Of a DNA stretch of 64,000 nucleotides, positions 27,139 to 54,372 are shown piece by piece. Position 1 is the stretch's first letter, and every line of letters begins with the position of its first letter. The notes below the pieces were generated by a model. The model saw only the letters and a program-made list of their open reading frames with translations. It was not told the origin of the DNA and did no database searches. Source of the DNA: Mycobacterium sp. 3519A (GTDB lineage: Bacteria; Actinomycetota; Actinomycetes; Mycobacteriales; Mycobacteriaceae); the NCBI RefSeq assembly GCF_900240945.1, contig NZ_OESG01000012.1:806001-870000 (forward strand), written 5' to 3'. The position numbers and the translations under genes were made by a program.

Positions 27139-27283
27139 CTGTGCATCGACTCCTTCAACGATGCGCAGCCGACTCCCCCAACGCTGGGCCCGGTCCAGCA
27201 GTTGCTACGACTCTGCTAGTTCATCGTTGGTTCACCGGAACTGTTACAGCGCGCGGGTCATCATGGACACCAGGAGGACCGCC

Positions 27284-27619
27284 ATGTCCATCAGGGTCGG
27301 CATGCTCGCAGCCGGGCTCGCGCTCGCAGCGGTCAGCGCTGCGCCCGTCGCGCGCGCGGAGCCGGTATGGCCGGTCGCGGGTGCGGAGGACGCCAGCGCC
27401 ACCGTCGACGACCTGCAGGCGCAGGGGTACGACGTTCAGATCAACTGGGTGAGCGGCACCCCTTCGGTCCCGCTGAACCGCTGCAAGGTCACCGCGATCC
27501 ACAATCCGAACCACGCCCCGCCGACCGAGAACACATGGGCGGTGGTCTACGTCGACGTTTCGTGCCCGAATCCGAACGACGACTACTGGGGCGGCTTCGG
27601 CGTCGGGATCGGCTTCTGA
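27284..27619 (+). CDS. Small secreted conserved protein
   Basis: AGGAGG at 27273-27278 precedes ATG 27284 and fixes the start. The 111-residue product has a signal peptide MSIRVGMLAAGLALAAVSAA with cleavage after ARA. The mature part contains the GYDVQINWVSGTPSVPLNRC segment and two Cys, a pattern seen in many short mycobacterial exported proteins with no known function. It is divergent from the large exported protein across 145 bases. Confidence 0.8.
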   Translation: MSIRVGMLAAGLALAAVSAAPVARAEPVWPVAGAEDASATVDDLQAQGYDVQINWVSGTPSVPLNRCKVTAIHNPNHAPPTENTWAVVYVDVSCPNPNDDYWGGFGVGIGF

Positions 27620-27626
27620 AGCCAGA

Positions 27627-28037
27627 TCAGATCCTGGTCAGCGTGAAGTAGACAGGCTGCGAGTAACCCGGGGCGAGACCCCACTGGCATCCCACCGCGG
27701 GGTCCGTCGTCAGGAACGTGCCTTCGTTCCGGGGCGCATCGACTTTGAAGGTGACCGTTCCCGGCAACACCCCGTCGTTGTTGCACTTCGTCCCGTCCGG
27801 GAGGTTGACCACGAAGCGCCACACGTCGCCCCACGGGTGGGCGTCGGCCGACCATCCGCTGCTGTCCGACACCCGGGCGCAGTCGGGGCCGCAGGACGTG
27901 ACCACCCACGTGGAGGACATGCCCGGTCCGTTCGGGATGAACGTTCCGCTGAAATCCTCGGCCAGCGCGGGCGCCGCGAACCCGACCGCGGTTCCGGCGA
28001 GCACCGTGGCTGCTGCGATCCCGGCCGTGACGTTCAT
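27627..28037 (-). CDS. Small secreted conserved protein
   Basis: The 136-residue product starts at ATG 28037 behind a GGGAGG ribosome site. It has a signal peptide MNVTAGIAAATVLAGTAVGF ending at PALAED. The mature domain, with FSGTFIPNGPGMSSTWVVTS, CGPDCARV, WRFVVNLPDG and YFTLTRI, resembles the beta-sandwich-like exported proteins common in mycobacteria. The frame stays open upstream to 28454 but only antisense to the hydrolase. It is convergent with the preceding secreted gene, 7 bases apart. Confidence 0.8.
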   Translation of the reverse strand: MNVTAGIAAATVLAGTAVGFAAPALAEDFSGTFIPNGPGMSSTWVVTSCGPDCARVSDSSGWSADAHPWGDVWRFVVNLPDGTKCNNDGVLPGTVTFKVDAPRNEGTFLTTDPAVGCQWGLAPGYSQPVYFTLTRI

Positions 28038-28103
28038 GCTGCCTCCCGTCAAGTCATGGCGTAGAACCATTATTTGCCGACATCGCCGATCACGGGAGAC
28101 CAA

Positions 28104-28724
28104 ATGGCCGAGGTGACCTACGAGAACGACATCACCGGCCTGGTGGTGATCGATCCCTATAACGACTTCATCTCCGAAGGCGGGAAGGTATGGGATCGGT
28201 TGAAGGCGGTGTCGGAGGCCGTCGGTTGCGTGCCCAACATGTTGGAGGTGCTCGACACGGCCCGCAGTGCGGGCATTCGGGTTTTCTACGCGCTGCACCA
28301 CCGATATCGGCCCGGCGATTACGAGACGTGGAAGTACATCGCCCCGATTCAACGTGCGGCGTTCAACCGAAGGACTTTCGAGGACGGCACCTGGGGCGGT
28401 GAGCTGCGTACCGGGTTCGAGCCGCAGCCCGGCGACGTGGTAGCCCAGGAGCATTGGTGCTCAAGCGGTTTCGCGAACACGGATCTCGATGTGCTGTTGA
28501 AGAAGCACGGCATCCACAAGTTGATCGTCATCGGTTTGATCGCGCACACCTGTGTGGAGGCGACCGTCCGATTCGCGGCCGAATTCGGTTACGAGGTGAC
28601 AGTGGTCCGGGACGCGACAGCGGACTACTCCGACGAGGAGATGCACGCCGCGCTCGACGTGAACATCCCGAACTATGCGACCGCGGTGGTGACCACGCGC
28701 GAGATCGTACAAGCGATCTCGTGA
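28104..28724 (+). CDS. Isochorismatase-like cysteine hydrolase
   Basis: This 206-residue cysteine hydrolase family protein starts at ATG 28104 behind GGGAG. The catalytic Asp is in LVVIDPYNDF (D17), and the nucleophile Cys is in IAHTCVEATVRFAAEFGY, with the cis-peptide/Lys region between. The family hydrolyses isochorismate, nicotinamide, N-carbamoyl compounds or similar amides and ethers; the precise substrate is unknown. It reads alone between divergent and convergent neighbours and is followed by a terminator. Confidence 0.87.
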   Translation: MAEVTYENDITGLVVIDPYNDFISEGGKVWDRLKAVSEAVGCVPNMLEVLDTARSAGIRVFYALHHRYRPGDYETWKYIAPIQRAAFNRRTFEDGTWGGELRTGFEPQPGDVVAQEHWCSSGFANTDLDVLLKKHGIHKLIVIGLIAHTCVEATVRFAAEFGYEVTVVRDATADYSDEEMHAALDVNIPNYATAVVTTREIVQAIS

Positions 28725-28743
28725 GACTTTCCTGGCGACAGTG

Positions 28744-28787
28744 AAAGGCCGCGAACGACGTTCCCCCCGTCGCCGCTCGCGGCCTTT
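28744..28787. terminator. Bidirectional intrinsic terminator
   Basis: AAAGGCCGCGA (28744-28754) pairs with TCGCGGCCTTT (28777-28787), giving T-tracts in both directions. It lies between the convergent genes ending at 28724 and 28793. Confidence 0.75.
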
Positions 28788-28792
28788 GAAAC

Positions 28793-29368
28793 TCACGCGG
28801 TGGTGCTCTGCACCTTGACGTAGAGGTGCCGGAAGCCGGCGATACCGCCGAACAGGGCGCCTACTTCAGTCACCTTGACGCTGGTCAACTCGTCCGGATG
28901 TGACGGCTCATGGACCGGCAGGTTCGCCAGTGCATCGGCGAACGCCTCGTCGAAGCTCAACCGTGACGACGTTCCGGTGGCCTCGTCGACCGCCCCGACC
29001 GCTTCCTGCGACGCCGACACCGCGTTGGTGAACGCCGCGAGATCCAGGCCGGCAGGCTCGATGTCGACGTCGTCCTGCCCGTCGGCGTGATGCACGGTGA
29101 CCACCGACTGATCTTCGGGATACACGAACAACTCACCATAGGTGTACGGCGTGAGCACCTGCGGCCACATTCCGGCACGCCTGCGCTGCAGCAGGTTGTA
29201 CTGCTGCGGAAAGATCCGCAGCGGGCTTGGCTCGATGTCCGCGTCGTAGCCCGGAGTCGGCAGGTCGCCGCTGGCGACGATCAGGATGTACCGGCCGGCC
29301 CGGAAGGCCCGGATCTTGTTCCGCCGTGCCAGTTGGTCGGTCACCTCTGGTGCGATGTCAACGCTCAT
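28793..29368 (-). CDS. Conserved hypothetical protein
   Basis: The ATG at 29368 is preceded by AAGGGGGAG, giving a 191-residue soluble protein that starts MSVDIAPEVTDQLARRNKIR. It has no signal peptide or membrane segment. Visible features are an N-terminal beta-rich part (FRAGRYILIVASGDLPTPGY), an acidic centre with DGQDDVDIEPAG, and a C-terminal strand HLYVKVQ. I do not recognise the family. It is divergent from the aldo-keto reductase across 137 bases containing an 18-bp palindrome. Confidence 0.65.
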   Translation of the reverse strand: MSVDIAPEVTDQLARRNKIRAFRAGRYILIVASGDLPTPGYDADIEPSPLRIFPQQYNLLQRRRAGMWPQVLTPYTYGELFVYPEDQSVVTVHHADGQDDVDIEPAGLDLAAFTNAVSASQEAVGAVDEATGTSSRLSFDEAFADALANLPVHEPSHPDELTSVKVTEVGALFGGIAGFRHLYVKVQSTTA

Positions 29369-29460
29369 TACTCCCCCTTGTTTGGCCGGGAGCGGCGTCC
29401 CCCGCGTCCGCCGCTCCCGGCCTGCAGCTATCAGCTTCCTTGCGTTCGGCGGTATCGGCA

Positions 29461-29478
29461 CGAGTAGTCCACTACTCG
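29461..29478. promoter_or_regulatory. 18-bp palindrome in divergent promoter region
   Basis: CGAGTAGT-CC-ACTACTCG is a perfect inverted repeat with 8-bp arms. It sits 28 bases before the aldo-keto reductase ATG (29506) and 93 bases from the divergent hypothetical gene, which suggests a dimeric repressor site. No adjacent regulator gene is present to name it. Confidence 0.5.
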
Positions 29479-29505
29479 AATTCCGGGGAAAGTACGGTGG
29501 GGCGC

Positions 29506-30480
29506 ATGAAGTACCTCGACGTCGCCGGGATCGGACGGACCAGTCGGATCGGCGTGGGCACCTGGCAGTTCGGTTCGACCGAATGGGGATACGGCGCCGA
29601 TTACGCCTCCGGCGTCGCCAAGGACATCGTGCAGCGGGCGTTGGCTCTGGGCGTGACGCTGTTCGACACCGCCGAGGTGTACGGGATGGGCAGAAGTGAG
29701 CGCATTCTCGGTGAGGCGCTCGGCGAGCAGCGTTCCTCGGTTGTGTTGGCCAGCAAGATCTTCCCGGTCGCACCGTTCCCACCGGTGATCAAACAGCGGG
29801 CGCGGGCCAGCGCGCGGCGGCTGGGGGTCGACCGGATCCCGCTGTACCAGATCCATCAACCCAACCCGGTGGTGCCCGATTCGGTGATCATGCCGGGCAT
29901 GCGCAGTCTGCTCGACAGCGGTGAGATCGGCGCCGCGGGCGTCTCCAATTACTCGCTCGAGCGGTGGCGCAAGGCCGACGACGCGCTCGGCAGGCCGGTG
30001 ATCAGCAATCAGGTGGACTTCTCACTGGCCCGACCGGGCGCCCTCGATGACCTGGTGCCGTTCGCCGAGCGGGAGAACCGGGTGGTGATCGCGTACAGCC
30101 CGCTGGCGCAGGGCCTGCTCGGCGGCAAGTACGGGGCAGACAACCGGCCGCCGGGCGGTGCGCGGGCAATGAACTCGCTGTTCGGCACTGAGAACCTGCG
30201 CCGGGCGGAACCGCTGCTGCAGACGCTTCGTGACGTGGCGGCCGACGTCGGCGCCAAGCCGGCGCAGGTCGCGCTGGCTTGGCTGATCAGCCTGCCGAAT
30301 GTGGTGGCCATTCCCGGCGCGTCCAGTGTTGAGCAACTCGAGTTCAACGTGGCCGCAGCCGATATCGAGCTGAGTGCCGCATCGCGCGACGCGCTGACCG
30401 CCGCCGCCCGCGCGTTCCGGCCGGTGTCCACCCGCCAATTCCTCGTCGAGCGGCTACGTGAGAAGGTCGGCCTCGGGTAG
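29506..30480 (+). CDS. Aldo-keto reductase
   Basis: This 324-residue AKR is a TIM-barrel NADPH-dependent reductase. The catalytic tetrad is visible: Asp and Tyr in FDTAEVYGMGRSE, Lys in VLASKIF and His in LYQIHQPN. The cofactor-binding segment near the end reads AIPGASSVEQLEFN. Length and motifs fit the AKR11/12-like bacterial group. ATG 29506 was chosen over an upstream open frame lacking homology. It converges on the MmpL gene with only four bases between the stops. Confidence 0.92.
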   Translation: MKYLDVAGIGRTSRIGVGTWQFGSTEWGYGADYASGVAKDIVQRALALGVTLFDTAEVYGMGRSERILGEALGEQRSSVVLASKIFPVAPFPPVIKQRARASARRLGVDRIPLYQIHQPNPVVPDSVIMPGMRSLLDSGEIGAAGVSNYSLERWRKADDALGRPVISNQVDFSLARPGALDDLVPFAERENRVVIAYSPLAQGLLGGKYGADNRPPGGARAMNSLFGTENLRRAEPLLQTLRDVAADVGAKPAQVALAWLISLPNVVAIPGASSVEQLEFNVAAADIELSAASRDALTAAARAFRPVSTRQFLVERLREKVGLG

Positions 30481-30484
30481 CCGG

Positions 30485-32689
30485 CTAACCGCTCTGACCG
30501 AACAGCACACGACGCCAGACCCTGCGCCAATCCACGTCGGATGTCCCGACGTGCATGCGCGCCAACGGTTTTGGCGCCCACCAGTTGAACCGGCCGAGCC
30601 GGTGCATCATCGCGGGCATCAGCAGCAATCGCACCAGGGTGGCGTCGATCAGGACAGCCACCGTCAACCCGAAGCCGAACAACCGCATCAGGGACACCTG
30701 CGCGGCCATCAACGCGGCGAAGGAGATCACCATGATCAACGCCGCGGCGGTGATCACCCGCCCGGTGCGGGACAGGCCGAGCGCGATGCTTTCGCCGTTC
30801 GCCGTCGGCCCGCGGTCCGACGCCAGCCAGAATTCCCGGATCCGCGAGATGAGGAAGACCTCGTAGTCCATCGACAGGCCAAATGCGATGCAGAACAACA
30901 AGACTGGCAGTTGCACTCCCAGGGTGCCGGTCGCAGCGGTGCCCAACCCGCCGAGGTGCCCCTCCTGGAAGACCCAGACGAGCGCGCCGAACGCGGCGGT
31001 GAGCGACAAGACGTTCATCAGCACGGCCTCCACGGGCAACACCGCGCTTCCGGTCAGCAGGAAGACCAACACCACCGTGATGACGACGATGATCGCGAGC
31101 ACCTGCGGCAGATGCTAGGCGATCGCCCGCATGCTGTCGCGATTGGCCTGTGCCACACCGGCGAACAGCACCGGCGTGCCTGCAGGGGTCGGCACCGCGT
31201 GCAGTCGGTCGAGTTGCTCGCTCGACGCGGCGGAATACAGCCCTACGGTGCTGTCGACCGTCACGAACGCGGCGCCGTCCATGGCTACGCTCGGGGGCGA
31301 CACTGACGACACGTCGGGTACCCGTGACAGCGCTGCCGCGTAACGGTTCAAATCGGCGCGCGTCAGGTTGGCCGCGTCCGGCAGCACGACGGTGATGCTT
31401 GGCACGCCGTAGTCGGGGAACTCGCTGCGGATCTGGTCGCCGACCTGTCGCGCCGACGCGGAGGCGGGCAACACCCGGTCGTCGGGGAACCCCCATTTCA
31501 CGTCGGTGAACGGCGTGCCGAGCAGCAGCAGCACCGCGATCACCGCCAGACCGATCGGGGTGGCGTGCCGCATCACGGATTTCGTCCACCGATACCAGAA
31601 CCATTGCCCGAACCCGCCGGGGTGGGGGTCCGACTGCCTACGAAAACGGCGCATCAACCTGCCCATGTCCAATGCGTCGAGTCGACGGTGCAACAGGACG
31701 ATCGCCGCGGGCGTGACGATGATCGATGCGGCCGCGGTGAACGCGACGACGGCGACGCCCGCGTAGGCGAAGGACTTCAAGAAGTACTGCGGGAACAGCA
31801 CCATCGTCGCCATCGCCAGCGCGACGGTCATGGCCGAGAACAACACCGTGCGCCCCGACGTGGCCATTGTGCGGATCAGCGCCGCGTCACGAGTCTGCCC
31901 CGCCGCCAACTCATCCCGGTATCGGCTGAGGATCAACAGGGTGTAGTCGATGGCCAGTGCCAGGCCCATCGCGACGGCGAGGTTCAACGCGAAGATGGAC
32001 ACGTTGGCGAACATCGCGATGGCCCGCAACGACGCCATGGCGCCCAGAATTGCGAACACGCCGACAGCGACGGGCAGCGCCGCGGCGACCAGACCGCCGA
32101 ACACCCACACCAGCACCACGAAGCTCAGCGGCAGGGCGAGGGACTCCATGAACAGCAGGTCTTTCTGCGTCTGCTCGTTCACCTGCCAGTAGACGGTGGC
32201 GTCGCCGCCCGCCAGGACACGGACGCCGTCCCGGTCACCGATGAACTCATCGGTGAGACGCTTGGCGTTGAGCGGTGCGCCGGTTTCACCACCGGTGATG
32301 GCGGCCACGATCAATCCCGTCGTGCCGTCCTTGCTGACGAGCGACGATGCCGCCGCCTGCGGGACGGTCCATGCGGAGTGCACCTGCTCGACGGCCGGTG
32401 AATCCTTCAGCCGCCGAACGAGATCCGTGCCGACGGCCGTGGCCTGGCGGCTTCTCGCACCACCGTCGGCCGTGACGGTGATCAACATGGTCATGTCACC
32501 CTGGCCGAACTTCTCCGACAGCAACGCCGAGGCTAGCGACGACTCCGCGCCGGGATCGAGCTGCCCGCCTGCCGACAGCGACTTGGCAACCGGAACGCCG
32601 AAGATCGCGGTCCCGATCAGGACAAGCGCGGCCAATGCGATGACCCGGCGCGGAGCGGCGATCGCCAGCCGCGCGATTCCGGACAGCAC
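30485..32689 (-). pseudogene. MmpL-family transporter interrupted by an in-frame TAG
   Basis: The frame from GTG 32689 encodes a full-length ~735-residue MmpL/RND transporter, the class that exports lipids across the mycobacterial envelope. A TAG codon at 31117-31115 interrupts it after DSMRAIA, and the same frame resumes as HLPQVLAIIVVITVVLVF. Both halves keep hallmark motifs: AIDYTLLILSRYRDE in the first and LSMDYEVFLISRIREF in the second, the paired Asp-Tyr proton-relay sites. A GTG at 31102 could restart translation but lacks a clear ribosome site. The gene follows the ABC exporter by 12 bases and is the last gene of the NRPS operon. Confidence 0.85.
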
Positions 32690-32701
32690 GTGGTTGCCTC
32701 G

Positions 32702-34405
32702 CTAGTCGTTGGCGAGTTCGTGTTCGATGAGTTCGCGGTAGACGGTAACGCCCATCAGTTCGGAATGGGTACCGGTGGCCTGGATCCGGCCGTCCGCAAG
32801 CACCACGATCTGATCGGCGTGCGTGACGGTGGAGAGCCGGTGTGCGACGACCAGGATGCTGCGCTGGCCGCGTGCCTGCAGCAGGTTGGTCATCACGTCG
32901 TATTCGTTGGCGCGGTCGAGATGCGCCGTGGGTTCGTCCATCAGAATCAGCTCTGACCGGGACAGCAAGGCCCGCGCCAGGGCCAGTCGTTGCCGTTGGC
33001 CACCGGAGAGTCCGCGCCCGCGTTCGAGCACGGCGGTATCGAGTTTGTCTGGGAGACGGGCAATCTCGTCGGCGATGTTCGCCTGTTCCAGCACCAGCCA
33101 CAGGTCGGCCTCGGCGGCGTCGGGGTTTGCGACCAGTAGATTGTCGCGGATGGAGCCGTGCAGCACCGGGGCGTCCTGCTCGAGCAGGCCCAGTCGGCTG
33201 CGTAGGTCGCGAAGCGGGATGGCGCGGAAATCCTGCCCCTCCCAGCGCAGCGCGCCGGCGTCCGGGTCGTAGAAGCGGCACAGCAGCCCCAGGATCGTTG
33301 ACTTGCCGGCACCGGATCGGCCGATCAGCGCGGTGATCTGGTCGTGGCGCAGTGCGAACGACACGCCATCGAGCACTGGTGCGTCGCCGTAGGAGAACGA
33401 CACGTGGTCGAATTCGACCAACGGTGCGCGGGCCTGCCGTCGCGCCGAACCGTCTGCGACGGTCAGCGTCGGCGGATCGCCCTCGGGCAGTTCCCGCAGG
33501 GTCGTGGTGAGGTGTTGGTAGGCGCCCGCCGCGGTGCGCAGCGTGGCGAGTGCGGTGAAGGCAGCGGTGATCGGGAAGATCGCGTATACGGCGAAGGCGA
33601 GCAGGCTGACCAATTGGCCGACGCCGAGAGTGCCGTCGGCGACGCGGCGTCCGTCGATGATCATGATCGCCAGGAACGCGCCGGTGACGCCGAGGCGAAT
33701 GACGGAGATGTTGATGGCGGTCGAGGATGCGATGCGCACGCCGGCGTGGTACGCGGCACGCGCGGTCGCGTTGATGGAACGCGCTTCGCGGTCCTCGGCG
33801 CCGAACAGTTTCACGGTGCGCGCCGCGCCGAGCGCCCGGTCCAGCCCTGCCGTGTAATCACCGAGTGCCGCTTGGCGATTCAGGGATGCCCGTTGTATCA
33901 GCGAGAGGAACGGGTTGCCCACGACAAACGCGAGCACCAGGATGGCCACCGCGATACCGACGGTGACCGCGTCGATCGACAACATGACGATGCCCGCACC
34001 GAGCAGAGTCATCACGCCGAACAGCACATCGCCGACGGCGCGCGGCATATCGCGCAGCATGCCTGCGTCGCTGGTTCCGCGGGCCAGCAGGTCACCGGTG
34101 CGGGCGCGGTCCAGCAGCCCGATGGGCAGGCGGACAACGTGATTGGTGAAGTCGTCACGCAACGTCAAGACAATCTTCTCGCCGGTGCGGTCGAGTCGGA
34201 AATGGGCTGACGCCTCGACTGCGAGGTAGCCGACGAGCATGACGACCAGCACGACGGCCGACCCGACATCGGCCGAGCCAGCGGTCGCGCGCTCCACGAG
34301 GCGGCCTGCCAGCAGCGGCTGAATCAGAATGAGCGCGGTCGCGGCGCCGAGCAGAAGCAGACTCACCGTCATCGACAACCGGTGCGGGCGAAGCAGACTG
34401 AGCAT
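32702..34405 (-). CDS. ABC exporter, fused TMD-NBD half-transporter
   Basis: This 567-residue type I exporter starts at ATG 34405, one base after the NRPS stop. The N-terminal ~330 residues are a six-helix transmembrane domain (MTVSLLLLGAATALILIQPL, VVLVVMLVGYLAVEA). The NBD has Walker A GRSGAGKST, Q-loop, signature LSGGQRQRLALARAL, Walker B LILMDEPTAHLD and switch His in VVAHRLSTV. It would work as a homodimer. Its position, coupled to the NRPS and MmpL genes, indicates export or flipping of the lipopeptide; that role is inference. Confidence 0.92.
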   Translation of the reverse strand: MLSLLRPHRLSMTVSLLLLGAATALILIQPLLAGRLVERATAGSADVGSAVVLVVMLVGYLAVEASAHFRLDRTGEKIVLTLRDDFTNHVVRLPIGLLDRARTGDLLARGTSDAGMLRDMPRAVGDVLFGVMTLLGAGIVMLSIDAVTVGIAVAILVLAFVVGNPFLSLIQRASLNRQAALGDYTAGLDRALGAARTVKLFGAEDREARSINATARAAYHAGVRIASSTAINISVIRLGVTGAFLAIMIIDGRRVADGTLGVGQLVSLLAFAVYAIFPITAAFTALATLRTAAGAYQHLTTTLRELPEGDPPTLTVADGSARRQARAPLVEFDHVSFSYGDAPVLDGVSFALRHDQITALIGRSGAGKSTILGLLCRFYDPDAGALRWEGQDFRAIPLRDLRSRLGLLEQDAPVLHGSIRDNLLVANPDAAEADLWLVLEQANIADEIARLPDKLDTAVLERGRGLSGGQRQRLALARALLSRSELILMDEPTAHLDRANEYDVMTNLLQARGQRSILVVAHRLSTVTHADQIVVLADGRIQATGTHSELMGVTVYRELIEHELAND

Positions 34406-34406
34406 G

Positions 34407-52691
<18,285 letters not shown>

Positions 52692-53016
52692 ACGTGGGCC
52701 AGAGGCTGTGTTGCTCCTCGTCGTTGACCACGACGAAGAAGCGACCGGTGTCGTCGTCGAACGGATTCGTACTCACGCGTTCTCCTAATTGCCTACTAGA
52801 GATGGGTCAGCGACCCGCCCCAGCGAGCGCGGCACCGTTCGCGAAGCAGGCTGTCGTTTCCAATTCACGCACCGGCGACGTCAAGATAACACCGCTGACC
52901 TCCCCTTTGCGGGCTAAATCGCGGCGCCGGTCCTGCGTCGATTGCACCGTGTCGGCGCGGCTACCGATCCCAACAACGCGCCGTCGAGCGGCGGTCTGTG
53001 ACAGCAGAACTCGGTC

Positions 53017-53788
53017 AGCTGGCGAGGCATGCCGCCGCGGCGAGGGTGCCCTGACCGCAGTCGAGGGTGCTCGACTGGTCCGGGATGAACGACGATGCCG
53101 GCGGCGGGGGCAGCAGCGGGAAGATGCTCGCGCCGTGCACACCCGTCAACAGCGCCACGATCTGCGCGGGCATGTTGGTCAGCAGTACACGACGTCGATG
53201 ATCGGCCCCGGCAGCGGCAGTCCCGCGTCGAGCAGGAAGTAGGGAATGGACGCGAAGATGGTGTGCGCGCTCAGCGCCACGTTGGTGACGAAGTCGGGGG
53301 TGTGGTTCGACGCGAGTTGCGCCTCGAGCGCGTCTAGCAGGTTCGCCCGATCACCGGGATCGACGCCTGCGCCAAGGGATGTCAGGGGTAGACCGTCGAA
53401 ACTGCGGCGCAGCGGAGCGTCGAACAGATCGAGCACCGTGGGGGTGACATCGACGATCTGGTAGTCGGTGTTGATGTACCCGTCGTTTGAAGTCGGGGCC
53501 GCGGGCGATCACGAATGTCGCTGTCTCGTCGGGTGATTGGAAGCCGTGGCCGAAACCTTTCTGAGGCTGATGGCCATGGTCGGTCGCCGCCTCGCGCGCC
53601 GCCACCGCACTCGTGGTCGCGCCGAGATTTTCGTCGGTGCGCTGAATGGCTTCTTTGTATGGTGACGACCACCCCGCCGCCGAGTGCCAACCAAGTCCCG
53701 CCGGGCCTCGGTGATACGGCGTTGACTCCGCCGGAGCCCGCCACGTCGGTACCGGATCCGGTGCTGATACCTCCGCCGCGGTAGTCAC
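53017..53788 (-). pseudogene. Decayed alkaline-phosphatase-like phosphodiesterase fragment
   Basis: Three overlapping frames on the minus strand join into one C-terminal fragment. The first has DHGHQPQKGFGHGFQSPDE and VIARGPDFK. After a frame change near 53490 it reads GYINTDYQIVDVTPTVLDLF through PGPIIDVVYC. After a second change near 53177 it reads MPAQIVALLTGVHGASIFPL and ends at a TGA at 53019..53017. This matches the C-terminal half of mycobacterial type I phosphodiesterase / alkaline phosphatase family proteins, with its metal-binding DHG...H motif. The N-terminal half is missing, so it is a pseudogene. Confidence 0.72.
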
Positions 53789-53799
53789 CGCAATCAGTT

Positions 53800-53834
53800 C
53801 GGCCCGCCACCCGGGGAGGGTTGGTGGCGGGCCG
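53800..53834 (-). terminator. Hairpin terminator candidate
   Basis: CGGCCCGCCAC (53800-53810) pairs perfectly with GTGGCGGGCCG (53824-53834). It lies 15 bases past the stop of the minus-strand gene ending at 53849. No long T-tract follows, as is common for mycobacterial terminators. Confidence 0.55.
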
Positions 53835-53848
53835 ACTGCGTGCGGGGG

Positions 53849-54217
53849 TTAGTTCTGTTTCGAGAACACAGGGAGCTTGCCGCCGCCGAAGACCGGCAGC
53901 CGGCCCGGGTTGCTCACTTTGCCCCCGCCGTCGACGGTGCCGACGCCGCCGGTCTCGGCGCGCTGCGGTGCCGTGGTGATCGTGATCTTGCCGCCGCGGC
54001 AGCTGACGATCTTGCCGTCGACGAACACGTCTTGGCCGTCGTCGATCGGGATGGGGTAGCCGTCACTATCGGTGTAGGTGCATCCGCCGCCGCCGGGGGC
54101 CGGGTCGTTGTCGACGGCGAAGGCGGTCGCCGGGGCCACGGCGAGAATGCCGAAGGCGCCGAGGATGGCTGCCGCGTACTTGATGCCGGTCAGTTTGCGG
54201 GCCTGTGAAGTGCTCAT
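53849..54217 (-). CDS. Small secreted hypothetical protein
   Basis: The 122-residue product starts at ATG 54217 after GAGGAACC. A signal peptide (GIKYAAAILGAFGILAVAPA, cut near AFA) is followed by VDNDPAPGGGGCTYTDSDGY, a strand-rich segment DVFVDGKIVSCRGGKITITT with two Cys, and a Gly/Pro tail (PVFGGGKLPVFSKQN). No enzyme motif is visible. It is likely exported. A hairpin follows its stop, and 155 bases separate it from the upstream kinase gene end. Confidence 0.72.
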   Translation of the reverse strand: MSTSQARKLTGIKYAAAILGAFGILAVAPATAFAVDNDPAPGGGGCTYTDSDGYPIPIDDGQDVFVDGKIVSCRGGKITITTAPQRAETGGVGTVDGGGKVSNPGRLPVFGGGKLPVFSKQN

Positions 54218-54372
54218 CGTGGGGGTTCCTCTCGGGAAGTTCGGGTTGGTGGCTGTGGTGTTGTTGAGAGGAATACTGCTGAACCGACGGCACCGGCGTA
54301 ATCGCCGGAAAGCCAGAATCCACCTTGCCGAGGGGAAGAATTTCCTAACCGGGAGGTAAGCCCGGAACGCGT

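Noticed and set aside
53800..53834. Hairpin as part of a CRISPR or other repeat array
   Set aside because: It occurs once only; no spaced repeats were seen anywhere in the window.
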